Source: Thereva unica
Taxonomy: Eukaryota > Arthropoda > Insecta > Diptera > Therevidae
DNA length: 64,000 bases
Reading direction: 5' to 3'
Assembly (NCBI GenBank): GCA_949987705.1
Contig: OX465281.1
Span: 238,163,143 to 238,227,142, forward strand
The position numbers were made by a program, and so were the translations under genes. The notes below the pieces were generated by a model. That model did no database searches. It worked only from the letters and a program-made list of their open reading frames with translations, and had not been told where the DNA came from. Of this stretch, positions 9,780 through 18,839 are shown one piece after another; the stretch's first letter is position 1; each line of letters begins with the position of its first letter.

Positions 9780-11627
9780 GCGAACGGCTAACCAAGACCT
9801 CGGAAAGTGGTGGCACGATTTGTCACTTCTGTCAAGACCCGAGAAAAGTCACTGCAGACGAACACCTAGCAGGCCTGTTAGCAAGTCCTAATCCCACCTC
9901 CCCGCGGTGCCCCCTGGGGTACTTCTTCGGAAGGAGCTAACGGGAGACGGGCGAATGGCGAGCTCTCTGCGCCACAAAACAGAGTTTTAAGTCGGTTGGG
10001 CTGAGGGTTAGCAACCCGCTCCCATAAAAAACACCATTGCTACGAATCGGCAAACAATGCCTCGGAACCGGATGGACAACACGACGACGACCTTTGCTTT
10101 TCGAACAAGGACACAAATCGGATCATGGAATGTGAGAACACTGCTTGCTGAGGGACGGGTGGATGAAGTCCCCAACGAGATGAATCGATATAAAATCAAG
10201 ATCATGGGACTTAGCGAGACCAGATGGCCCGATGCGGGGGAACATATCTGCCCAAATGGTGAGTCCTTTTTGTATTCTGGTAGAAACGAAACTGAAAGCC
10301 GTAGGAGTGGCGTTGGCGTAATACTCACCAAAGAAGCCAGGTCCAGCCTCATTAGCTGGTCACCAGTTTCGGAGAGGATTATTACCGTGCGCCTGCGTAC
10401 CAAACTAAGAAGTACTACGGTAGTCCAATGCTATGTTCCAACTGAAGACGCAGAAGATGACATCAAGGACGATTTCTATATGCGACTGAATAAGGTTTTT
10501 CGCTCTATTCCAAGGGGAGACATCATTGTTTTAATTGGTGACTTAAACGCGCAGATCGGCCGTGACAACACCGGCCTTGAACACACAATTGGAAACCAAG
10601 GCCTAAGCCAAGTTACCAATAACAATGGTGAGCTTTTCGTTGACTTTTGTAGTTCCCACCAACTCATGGTAGGTGGAACGTACTTTTGTCACAAGAAGAT
10701 ACACAAAGAGACCTGGGTATCGCCCGATGGTAGAACGAGAAATCAGATAGATCACGTGGCCGTCAGCCGCAGATGGAGAACTATTCTTGAGGATGTCAGG
10801 AGTTTCAGGGGAGCGGATACTGGAAGCGACCACCATTTGGTTGTAGCAACTATTCGGCTTAAAATCGCCGCAATCAGAAACGTGCAACATGATGCTAGAA
10901 CCCGTAGACGGTTTAACGCAGACCTTCTGCGGGAGAGCGTTAAAAAGCGGGAATTTGCTGGAAACCTACAAGAATTATTAAACCAGCAAACCGTTTCTGA
11001 CGGCACAAATATTGAAGAATTGTGGAGTACGACAAAGGGCGCGATATTGACGGCTGCGGAAACGAGCATCGGTTATGTCCAAAGAAACCAGCAACACTGG
11101 ATCTCGGACACAACCTGGCAAAAAATAGAACGCAGAAGGGCCCTCAAAAATAACGTAAACTCTACAAACGACCCGGAAAGACGTCACCAATTAGAACGGG
11201 AATACTCCCAATTACATCGGCGGGTTAAGAGAAGTGTCCGGCGTGATAAAAGGCAGCAGATAAATGAGCTCGCAGAAAAAGCGGAAAACGCGACAAACAC
11301 AGGCAACAGTAAGGTGCTGTACCAAATCACTAAACAGCTCTCGGGAAAGCACTCTACTAAAACGCATGCCGTTAAGAGTGCGGATGGAAGGCTGCTGTGC
11401 AGCGACGAAGAGCAACTCCAAAGATGGAGAGATTACTTCTTCGCCGCCCTGAATGGTACACTTACACAGGAACCTCAGGAAAACAGCAACAATGCACAGC
11501 CAATAAGAATCACCACCCGGGCCCCATCCAAGGCGGAAATAGTAACCGCAATTCATGCGATGGCCCATCCTAGATATAGCATGGAACACCTGTAAAGCAG
11601 CTGGGAAAGATGGCACCCGCCAGAATT
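9780..11627 (+). mobile_element. RTE-type LINE, 3'-truncated, inserted in a TIR arm
   Basis: A GC-richer block starts at GCGAACGGCTAACC right where the left TIR arm breaks off, and ends by about 11627 where the arm resumes. It includes a 5' leader of about 280 bp and the open frame at 10057. Near 11590 the reading frame is lost, although AAAGCAGCTGGGAAAGATGG (about GKAAGKDG) shows the start of the RT domain. The RT and 3' end are absent, unusual for a LINE insertion, where the 3' end is normally kept; later deletion is likely. Confidence 0.75.
10057..11595 (+). CDS. RTE-type LINE protein: AP endonuclease plus start of RT (truncated)
   Basis: This is an uninterrupted 512-codon frame. Residues about 20-265 form an apurinic-type endonuclease: GSWNVRTLL (about 22), GLSETRW (about 51), IVLIGDLNAQIGR (about 157), RNQIDHVAVSRRW (about 228) and TGSDHHLVVA (about 256). 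These match the Asn/Glu/Asp/His active-site blocks of LINE endonucleases, which nick target DNA for reverse transcription. A basic linker follows (about 350-430), then the RT entry region, where the frame ends after 'IHAMAHPRYS'. A complete RTE protein is near 1000 residues, so about half is missing. The 3' piece at 32368-33051 may be from the same or a related family. No start is forced; the first Met is used. Confidence 0.85.
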   Translation: MPRNRMDNTTTTFAFRTRTQIGSWNVRTLLAEGRVDEVPNEMNRYKIKIMGLSETRWPDAGEHICPNGESFLYSGRNETESRRSGVGVILTKEARSSLISWSPVSERIITVRLRTKLRSTTVVQCYVPTEDAEDDIKDDFYMRLNKVFRSIPRGDIIVLIGDLNAQIGRDNTGLEHTIGNQGLSQVTNNNGELFVDFCSSHQLMVGGTYFCHKKIHKETWVSPDGRTRNQIDHVAVSRRWRTILEDVRSFRGADTGSDHHLVVATIRLKIAAIRNVQHDARTRRRFNADLLRESVKKREFAGNLQELLNQQTVSDGTNIEELWSTTKGAILTAAETSIGYVQRNQQHWISDTTWQKIERRRALKNNVNSTNDPERRHQLEREYSQLHRRVKRSVRRDKRQQINELAEKAENATNTGNSKVLYQITKQLSGKHSTKTHAVKSADGRLLCSDEEQLQRWRDYFFAALNGTLTQEPQENSNNAQPIRITTRAPSKAEIVTAIHAMAHPRYSMEHL

Positions 11628-11672
11628 GAGAAAGCTGTTCGTCACAAAATCGGCTACAACTTTTATTTAAAC

Positions 11673-12060
11673 TTGCCGATGTGTACAAATTAATTCAATA
11701 ATTATATTTTGTAGTACGTCGGGCCCTCTTTATCCTTGGTTGGTCTGGGGAATTGCTTCTGATTTCTTCGGTCGATGTTATATTCCCCGATTCTGCGTCT
11801 ACTTCTTCTCTGTGGTCATCATTGTTGCTGCTTGTCTTCGGTTCCCAGTGAACGACTTGTGAAGGAAAATCCAAGTCATGATCTTCAAAGAAAATTGCAT
11901 CTTCTTCAATGGGTGGTGTGTTGCTACAATTGTTAGAAACCGGTCTTTTGTCCAAACTATGCCGACTTGCCGGGCGAAAGTTACAAAAGAACCATTAACT
12001 ACGCTGCGTTGCATCTTTTCGCCTACAGCTCGAAAACGGCAAGTTTTATAAAAAAAAATA
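11673..12060 (-). pseudogene. Possible transposase C-terminal remnant inside the long-TIR element
   Basis: Between the inner inverted repeats the minus strand has an 86-codon frame (11955-11695) that is acidic, with a basic end: PPIEEDAIFFEDHDLDFPSQ, then RIKRARRTTKYNY. A stop lies just upstream of an extension reading WFFCNFRPASRHSLDKRP. Its location inside long TIRs suggests the tail of the element's own transposase. I could not assign it to a family. Confidence 0.35.
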
Positions 12061-12468
12061 GTTTAAATAAAAGTTGTAGCCGATTTTGTGACGAACAACT
12101 TTCTCATTTTCATCATTGCAAAAAAACTATTTTTTTAACGAAAATAAACACTTTTTTGATGCTTCAGCGCCACCTACTTTTTGTATTTCAAGTCGGATGA
12201 CGTCACTTCAATGACATAAAATGTAGTTAACAATGTCCTCTACATTTTTTGTTAAATAAACTTTTCACCAAAACCCATAGATTCTGAGAAAAACGCATTT
12301 CAAAATTTGGATCTACTTTTTGGATTTTCTCAAAAACAGGGGGAGGGGGGACTTCGGAAATTTGACATTAACTTCATTACATGCCCCCCTAACGATTCAT
12401 CAAGTCAAATTTCGGTATGTCATTTTTCGGAGACTCCCTATTTTTTCGCGACAGATTGACTGTACTAT

Positions 12469-13288
12469 GAAGCAAATTGAAAGCTAGTCTCACGTGCTGC
12501 TTGCCATATTTGCTAATGAATATTTTTGTGAAGAATAATACTAATACTTCTAATGCCTAGGTTTTGCTTTAGGCAAAATGTACAAAGAATAGCCCATTAT
12601 CATTGTACCTGACAGGCATACTATAACCGTCAATTGTAGGTTCCACATTATTCTTAATTGAATAACAGTCTATGGATATTAATTTTCAGTCCAAACATTT
12701 TAGTAGCACTTTGTTGGTTTTTAAAATGACATCGCCATTACTTTTTTTTTGTATATTTAAAAGATTACAAAAAAATGGAGTCATTTAATACTCGATAAAA
12801 TGATCATGCCTCCAGGATATTGGTTTCTCAACTTTTCTTTGTACAATGGTAGCTAATGTTTCATATCTCAAGATGGGAAAAGTTAAAGTATATTCCTTGC
12901 CAAAAAGGATAATATTTTTGGCCATAAACATAACCAAATTTTATGTGATATTTAGCGTATTACTTAACATTATTTGCCCATAAAAAAAATGAAACTTTTA
13001 CGACCGACATAACTTCTTATTTTGCCACCAAAGTAATAAAACAAACTTTGTAAGAAAAAAAACAAAACAACAAATATAAAAATAAACTCAAACTTTCCTT
13101 GAGGATAAATACATATATATGAATTCTCGTATTTCATCTTCAGTTTTATTACGTTGCATAAAAAATAAAATTAAACGTTGTACGTCGTATTAAAGTTAAA
13201 TGCAAGACTGGTCATACTTATTCAACATTCTCACCAACCGTGCAGAATTAATTACAGTAAGGATCTTTAAGGAATAAATTTTTTTTAC
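12469..13288. other. Unassigned intronic stretch
   Basis: AT-rich sequence next to the TM1 exon, with no recognisable terminal repeats or coding signal. Confidence 0.4.
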
Positions 13289-13489
13289 CTTAACTTGTTG
13301 ATAACGGAAGGTGAACCAAGCAGCCGGGGGCAGTAATCCAATAACAGCACAGGCAAGCACAAGTATACTTGTCCTCATGGGCCAGTTAAGAGCAGCAACA
13401 CAAGGTGAAGCATCCTCACAGTAGTCACATCCTTCAGCACACGGAAGACATTCGTATGTTAGCGGTTTACTATAAGTTGATTCTTCACC
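13289..13489 (-). CDS. Exon of GPR158-like receptor (last cysteines and TM helix 1)
   Basis: The exon begins after CTGTAG and ends AAG|GTAAAA. It holds 67 codons in phase 0. The first part, YECLPCAEGCDYCEDASPC, supplies six cysteines of the membrane-proximal cysteine-rich segment. Then WPMRTSILVLACAVIGLLPP is a hydrophobic helix, taken as TM1, followed by WFTFRYQQVK, the basic start of the first intracellular loop. Cysteine-rich linker followed directly by TM1 is the class C GPCR arrangement. The peptide continues in phase with VVRAASPALLR encoded at 3800-3732, so the next intron is about 9.5 kb. In Drosophila the annotated relative I have in mind is the CG31760-type orphan receptor, but this was recalled and not compared. 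Confidence 0.87.
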
Positions 13490-13567
13490 CTACAGGTAAA
13501 CATAAATTGAAAAAATTCTGTCAATGTTAAGTGCGCCCTTCATGTCAAGTTCGAGGATAAACTTCAC

Positions 13568-13711
13568 CAGCATAAGTTTTTCGTACTCCTCCTCCAGTAT
13601 GCTGCCATTGAAAAACTTTTGCGGAGCTGTCGTCTCAGGATAGTAGAATCCTTTCCGGCACACACACTTATACGACCCACGACGAAATCCTAATCCGGGT
13701 ATGGGCTCGCA
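13568..13711 (-). CDS. Exon of GPR158-like receptor (EGF-like cysteine-rich linker)
   Basis: A pyrimidine-rich tract ending in AAG precedes TGC at 13711. The donor is CTG|GTGAAG at 13568/13567. The 48 codons are in phase 0 at both ends and read CEPIPGLGFRRGSYKCVCRK, then GFYYPET..., then EEEYEKLML. The pattern C-x-PIPGLGF-x-GSYKC-x-C-x-GFYYP is that of an EGF/cysteine-rich linker between the Cache domain and the first transmembrane helix in GPR158/GPR179-like class C receptors. The donor GTGAAG is not optimal, so a slightly different exon end is possible. It is joined in frame to the exon at 13489 after a short intron of 78 bp. Confidence 0.83.
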
Positions 13712-13828
13712 CTTATATATATGAAAGAAGAAAAGGGAAAGTATACCATAAGACAATAATTCAGTATAGAGGCAAAACGTGCAGTCAAAAGGATAAACAG
13801 AATTATTATAGACATAGCAAATCCTCAC

Positions 13829-13961
13829 CATTGTTGTGCGCTGCTTACACTTGTCGGTTCCAGCAAATATATTTAACGGCTGCGTTGTACCCGGGGTGTT
13901 CCTTTGGGGGCACTGATCGATGTCTACCCTTCGCAAGTCAATATCAATCCCAGATGTTCCC
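13829..13961 (-). CDS. Exon of GPR158-like receptor (membrane-proximal ectodomain)
   Basis: The exon has a GATTACAG acceptor and a donor GTGAGG directly after an in-frame ATG codon. It is 133 nt: one base completing the previous codon plus 44 codons. It reads GTSGIDIDLRRVDIDQCPQR and ends DKCKQRTTM. The 'VDIDQCP' stretch is typical of the segment that closes the Cache domain and opens the cysteine-rich linker of GPR158-type receptors. It ends in phase 0, matching the next exon (13711). The open frame runs on into the intron, but the conserved-looking peptide stops at the donor. The preceding exon in the same gene is about 40.4 kb away (54387), which makes the intervening intron unusually long and full of transposons. 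Confidence 0.83.
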
Positions 13962-14207
13962 CTGTAATCGTTATAAATTAATTTAAATAGGACCGAATGT
14001 AAAGGGAATTGATACCGATTATCTCATACAAATTAGCAGAGGTATAATCTTATATCTGGATTTAGGGGGCATAAAACTAGACCCGAATCAATTGTTAAAG
14101 GCGTTCCCAGCTCCCAAATTGGGTGATAATTTTCAAACTGGAAATTAAAACAAATTGCCACCACCGGCATTAACATAACACACATGTGTAATATTCTGCC
14201 GTTGCCA

Positions 14208-14402
14208 TTAAATATTTACGCAGATCCTGTAAAGAATCTTGCCGAAACTCATTTTGGCTGTTAATGGCACTTCCACAGTATTCAGAAATGCCAATGTTCT
14301 ATTCTCTCGTTCTCGTCGAACATAAAGTGACCGAGCAGAAGAGACATAATTTCTTCGCAAACAATCCTTGATATGAGATAATCCTGGTACGGGGGTGGGC
14401 AT
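14208..14402 (-). other. Unidentified open frame in the giant intron
   Basis: A 64-codon frame rich in Arg and Ser contains SHIKDCLRRNYVSSARSLYV and LAFLNTVEVPLTAKMSFG. A second frame over the same bases is also open for about 40 codons. No acceptor and donor pair was convincing, and the flanking exons join in phase without it, so it is probably not an exon of the receptor gene. It could be a fragment of a mobile-element protein. Not recognised. Confidence 0.25.
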
Positions 14403-14689
14403 GCCATTGCTTTTAACTATAACGACGATATACGATAATGTGTTAATGTTTTTATGTCCTTATGTCATTCAAACAAATTGAATTTAATTTGAAAAACTAA
14501 TGACAATGATATGAAAGAAGGTTTGGGGGTTTATGGGGTGTACGAGTGGGAGGGATCTCATTTGAATACTTGTTACTCTGCCATGATATCCTGTCGACCC
14601 AAGCCCTGAAAGAGGAGGCGGATTTAGAACTATTGTTAATATATCAACCCCTAGCCTCCTTTCGATTGTCGGCAAAATATTAACGAAAA

Positions 14690-15862
14690 TCATACATACA
14701 ATCGAGGCTACAGAAACATCAAGAGCAAACGAGCCGGAAAGAATAAGCTGGATTTAGACCAAATTGATCAAATATTCGCACTCCGTCAGCTAATGCAAGA
14801 AAGAATTCGTTGCGGCAACCGAACTGTCGTCGTTTTCATCGATTTCAAATCCGCTTTCGATTGATTCGATTGAAACAGCTTGTGGAACGCTTTGGAAACC
14901 GAACACGTGCCATTGAAAATCATCCAGCTTCTCCAAGCGTCGTTCGATGGCTCAACCAGCAGCGTTCGTATTCAAAGTGACTTATCCGAGAGAGTTCCCG
15001 ATACAAACGAGTGTCCAACAGAGAGACGTTGCTTCGACACTTCTCTTCAACGTTGTGATCGAAGCGATCATGCGTAAAGCATTTGACGGACGACTCGGAG
15101 CTCGATACGACGACAGCAACTTCGTAACCGACTTAAAGTTCACCGACGATAGCGGCGCCGTCTTCACGGACACGGATGCCGAAGCAACGGACATCGTATA
15201 CCAGTTTTCCCGCATCGCCCAGTCAAACGACTTAAAAATCAATGCGGAAAAAACCAAAGTGCTCACAACGGACAGATCGAGGGCCAGTGTTCACCTCAAT
15301 GAAACCCAAATCGAACAGGTTTCGATGTTCAAATATTTGAGATCATTGGTTGAGGAAACGGAAGTGGCATCGACCGGCGGCGTTCACAGCCACATCGGAC
15401 GGACAACAGCAACATTCGCCTCGCTCAAGTGGTACACAGCCACATCGGACGGACAACAGCAACATTCGCCTCGCTCAAGTGGTACATATGGAAATGAACA
15501 AATATTTTTATCAAAACCAAAGTACGCCTTTACCGAGCATTGATCCTGCTGAATCTCCTTTATGGAACGTGGAAATGTGGACGCTGCTCAAACCGGACAT
15601 CAAGAAGCTCGAGGTCATCCAGATACGATGCTTGAAGAGAGTGGAAAATCCAGCGATCGTCACCGAAGAAAACCTGGCCAAAGAGTATCGAGGGCGACCT
15701 AAAGAATCAAAGATTATTAGTAATAGAGGCTCGAGAAGTCGCCAAAATCGGTAAGAATGGAAACTAATCCTGAATAAAGTTCGAGACCGATCGTCATCGA
15801 CAGCAACGTATTCGTTGCGGGGACGTCCCGCTCGGACCGCCAGCTAACGGATCAAAGAAGAA
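14690..15862 (+). pseudogene. Family R LINE reverse transcriptase relic
   Basis: Frames in all registers give RT blocks in order: VVVFIDFKSAFD (about 14830), SSVRIQSDLSE, REFPIQTSVQQRDVASTLLF (in place of the usual P-x-x-GV-x-QG-x-x-x-S), and a degraded palm box LKFTDDSGAVFTDTDA where F/Y-ADD is expected. Then come LKINAEKTKVLTTD, and MFKYL, and the C-terminal KKLEVIQIRCLKRV near 15605. Frameshifts and stops break it. A second relic of the same family lies at 26946-28230 in the opposite orientation and keeps LMFADDSAVF. The organisation (RT followed by a short C-terminal domain with an RCLR box) is like RTE-type elements. The 3' end is AT-rich with GATCAAAGAAGAAATAA. Confidence 0.7.
15385..15484 (+). 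repeat. Exact 50-bp tandem duplication in the family R relic
   Basis: The block beginning CACAGCCACATCGGACGGAC is present twice in direct succession with a 50-bp period (15385 and 15435). It shifts the reading frame of the relic. Confidence 0.85.
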
Positions 15863-15881
15863 ATAAAACCTACCCGTATAT

Positions 15882-16284
15882 CTCCCGTTTATGACTAGGT
15901 TCAATAAAGGTTCAATCCAGGTTCAACCCACTCATAAACGGGTGTCGAGTTGAAACTGGGTCTACTCAACCAAACTCAGCTGTCCTACCAGGGTCGAGTT
16001 GATATTTTGCCTCATATACGCGGGTTAGGTTGAAATTGTGTTGAAGTGACATTTGTTTGTTTACCATCAGTGAAGTCCGCCCTCAACGTTAGTTTTGTAG
16101 TATTTCGTTCTGAATTTTTAGGTACATATAAATGAGAATTTCAGACAAAAATTTAAGGTTATGTTTTGATTTCAGTTCAACGCTATTTCAATCCAAAGTG
16201 AACTTCAACTCGACATCATATACAATGGTTGAAATTTGTACTCAACCTCGACTCAACTTTTCAACCTACTCATAAACAGGGTAA
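15882..16284. mobile_element. MITE-like element with GGTTCAA repeats
   Basis: The left end CCCGTTTATGACTAGGTTCA is nearly the reverse complement of the right end TCAACCTACTCATAAACAGG. An extra internal end-like copy (CCACTCATAAACGGG, about 15929-15943) and many 'AGGTTCAA'/'TCAACC' words make the interior highly self-complementary. No protein. Confidence 0.5.
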
Positions 16285-18655
16285 CAGTTAGTTTATACAA
16301 AAATTTGGCTCTCAAAATAAAATTCAGTCATTGTGCTGTTGATATTTGGCTTAGTTGAGTTAAGAGTTTGCCGACCACTGACCTAGTTCATCTATTTTTC
16401 AGTTTTTCGCTCAGCTTGATCGCTTAGCACTCACTTGGAGTTAACAACATCATCACGTGAGGGCCAGAGAATCGTTAGTCAAGCTGCACATCAGCCGCTA
16501 GTCGATTCGATACCTCAATGAAAGGAAAGAAACAAAGAAAATAAGTCTACTTTCAGGCGTTTTCCATTATTATGACGCATTTTATCCTTTTCTTACTTTG
16601 GAGAAGATATGTGATGGTTTCTTTACGATGTGACATAAGAAGACCTATGCCTTTCCTATACAATAGAAGAAATTTTATTTTAAAAATAATGTTAACTGAT
16701 TCCTATTGTATAACAGCAAAATTTCATCGTTTTAAAAATAAGGCAAATTATTTTGCAGGACATTTCCATGCAGCCTTTGCGACAGTCTTTGAAAATTTTC
16801 AATAATTAATTTTCCAAGAAATTGATCTGTAGTATACTCAAAGGAAGAGTGCAATTTTCTAACTCCAATGCACCCATGTCCGGAGGTCGGAACACTGCAG
16901 TCGGCAGCTCTATAATCCTTTGGCATAACAAATTTTTCAATATTTGAAAAAATATCCCATAGTTAACCTAGAGCTAAGTTTGCAGTGTACATATACCGCC
17001 TAGAGTATAGCTCTGAAGCTCTAAAAACATAAATTATATTTAAGATGGAGTCAGGAGCAGTTTTAAAAATGTATTCATTTTCGTGACAGTGGCAAATCGA
17101 TATTCACTTAAATTTATTAAAGGATAATTTTCCCGGGGAAAAATGAAGGTAAAATGTGATTAAATTGGATTTTCAGGATAAGACGAGCAGCAAGCATCCA
17201 TCTGGAGATGTCTGCCAGGTCACGGCTAGAGGATTTCAAAATCTGTAGTCTTCAAGACCGTTGACAGTAGACAGGAAGATGACAAGCAGGCCAATGTTGA
17301 GCTAGTACTGGCGAACTGGAGTATATCCGAGGAAGGCACGCTATAATTACGGAGATAATTGCCTAAATTGCATGAAATAATAGAGTAAATTCGACTGGGG
17401 CTCATCCGTGCGACGATGGGCTCCCCCGGTTGACGGCGGTGCTGAACGTGCTGATAACAGCCTCATCTCAGATACTCTCCCCTTGTTACAACTCTTGACG
17501 GAAGTCTGTTGTCGAACTTATTTCATTAGACGCAGATTAACTGGCGCCCTTCATTCGTTCGTTGAGAATCGCTTCGAGCGGATTTTATTTAATTAAGCGC
17601 ATAATCGCGAAACATTCACCACCCTTGCCGTCGCCGGCCGCCGCGCCGGCGGAAGTAGAGATTAGACAAGCTGTGGACAAGTGGTATTGGCTGTGCTTAG
17701 TAGCATAACGTCTAACAAATGAATGAAAACATCCTCTTTGCAGACAGTATGCTAATTAAGGGCAATAAGAAAAAAATCTGAAGCTCTTGCAAACAAACCG
17801 ATTCCTCCCCTAAATGTTTTTCATTGGGGGCTAGTTTTACAGAATGATTTGAGTTAATTAACAACGTAATTTTCACGGGATTACAAATCTGGGCACAATT
17901 ATCAAATAAGTCATTTACAAAAGTGCTTCCTACAATGGAGTTGGAATTGGTGAGAGTATCAGGGAAAACAGATTGGTTAGATGCTTAATTAATTGATCAA
18001 CTAGTCGAGGTTAATTGGCAGATTTACATGTAGACTGACAGAATTATACTTCAACAAGAGAGATTCTCGATGTTATTTACCAATAGTATCAGTCATAACA
18101 ATCGATTTGTTGCTCCGCAGTGGTAAATATGTCTATGCTGGAAGGTTAACGTCAATCATTCAATATGTTTGTTAAATGTTACAATTGAAATTTGATTGTA
18201 AATGGATGTTCCCATTAACCCTCTTGTATTGTGCTCCTCTGACGTAAAGCACAAGACACCAAGTATACTGCCGAGAATAGGGTAGGTTCAGGTAGTAATT
18301 TTGACATATTTGTCGTATCCTTGAAACTTAAAACCATTAATTTTGTAACTTTTTAATAACATGCAAATTTGCTTTGTCTTACTTTGGGGATCATTATACG
18401 ACATTTAAAATAAATTAAAAGTTGCGACACCATGACAGATTCATTCATCGACCGTATAATATTTTGCTAAATTGTATTTTCAATAGTTTGTCGTTTTTGA
18501 ATATGGGTAATATAGTTCGTGAAAAGTTTTTAACTCATTTGGGAATGGAAAAATTTCAGGCGGAAAAACTTCTACCACTAGCGCAGGCAGCACTCACCTC
18601 TTGTTACCTAAGATAGTTAATAAGAGAAAAATAATCTATGCCTTACGGTTAAGTT
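16285..18655. other. Unassigned intronic stretch
   Basis: Mostly AT-rich, with a short GC-rich patch at 17625-17655 (GCCGGCCGCCGCGCCGGCGG). I saw no conserved peptide, tRNA, or paired terminal repeats. Confidence 0.35.
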
Positions 18656-18656
18656 T

Positions 18657-18730
18657 GGGAGTCTCGGTAGTCGAGGGAGTAAGGCGCCTGGCTACCATCC
18701 CAGAGGTCCCTGGTTCGAATCCAGGCAGTT
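18657..18730 (+). repeat. tRNA-like SINE head, isolated
   Basis: It has polymerase III box A-like (TCGGTAGTCGAGGGAG) and box B-like (TGGTTCGAATCCA) sequences in tRNA spacing. The same head is joined to a different body in the three full SINE copies, while here the sequence after the head is unrelated to the SINE body. It is more likely a SINE fragment or a second SINE type than a functional tRNA. Confidence 0.5.
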
Positions 18731-18839
18731 ATTAATCTAATTCTGACTTACCCTAGGCTAGATAGGTTAAGTTGCAACTCTAATATAGCTAAGAGTATCG
18801 CTAAGCTAAACCCCTCCAACACACTAACAAATAACACTA

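Larger units (their letters stand above)
9525..12468. mobile_element. Long-TIR DNA element interrupted by an RTE retrotransposon
   Basis: The outer left arm 9525-9779 is the reverse complement of 12204-12468 with few differences; both start ATAGTACAGTCAATCTGT. A second matched pair, 11628-11672 and 12061-12105 (CGTCACAAAATCGGCTACAA on the left), belongs to the inner part of the same arms. The right arm is therefore about 408 bp long and continuous. The left arm is split by 9780-11627, which holds RTE sequence, and about 100 bp of it is missing. TACAGT at the ends recalls Tc1/mariner with a TA target, but the superfamily is not settled. Confidence 0.8.
3801..13288 (-). other. 9.5-kb intron between TM1 and TM2 exons
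   Basis: It runs from the GTAAAA donor after 'QQVK' to the TTTTCCAG acceptor before 'VVRAAS'. It contains a TIR element, repeat X, a LINE family B relic with a palindromic Tc1 element in it, and a long-TIR element interrupted by an RTE retrotransposon. Confidence 0.7.

Noticed and set aside
10008..11688. Minus-strand frames opposite the RTE gene
   Set aside because: They are shadows of the plus-strand endonuclease frame and have no motifs of their own.
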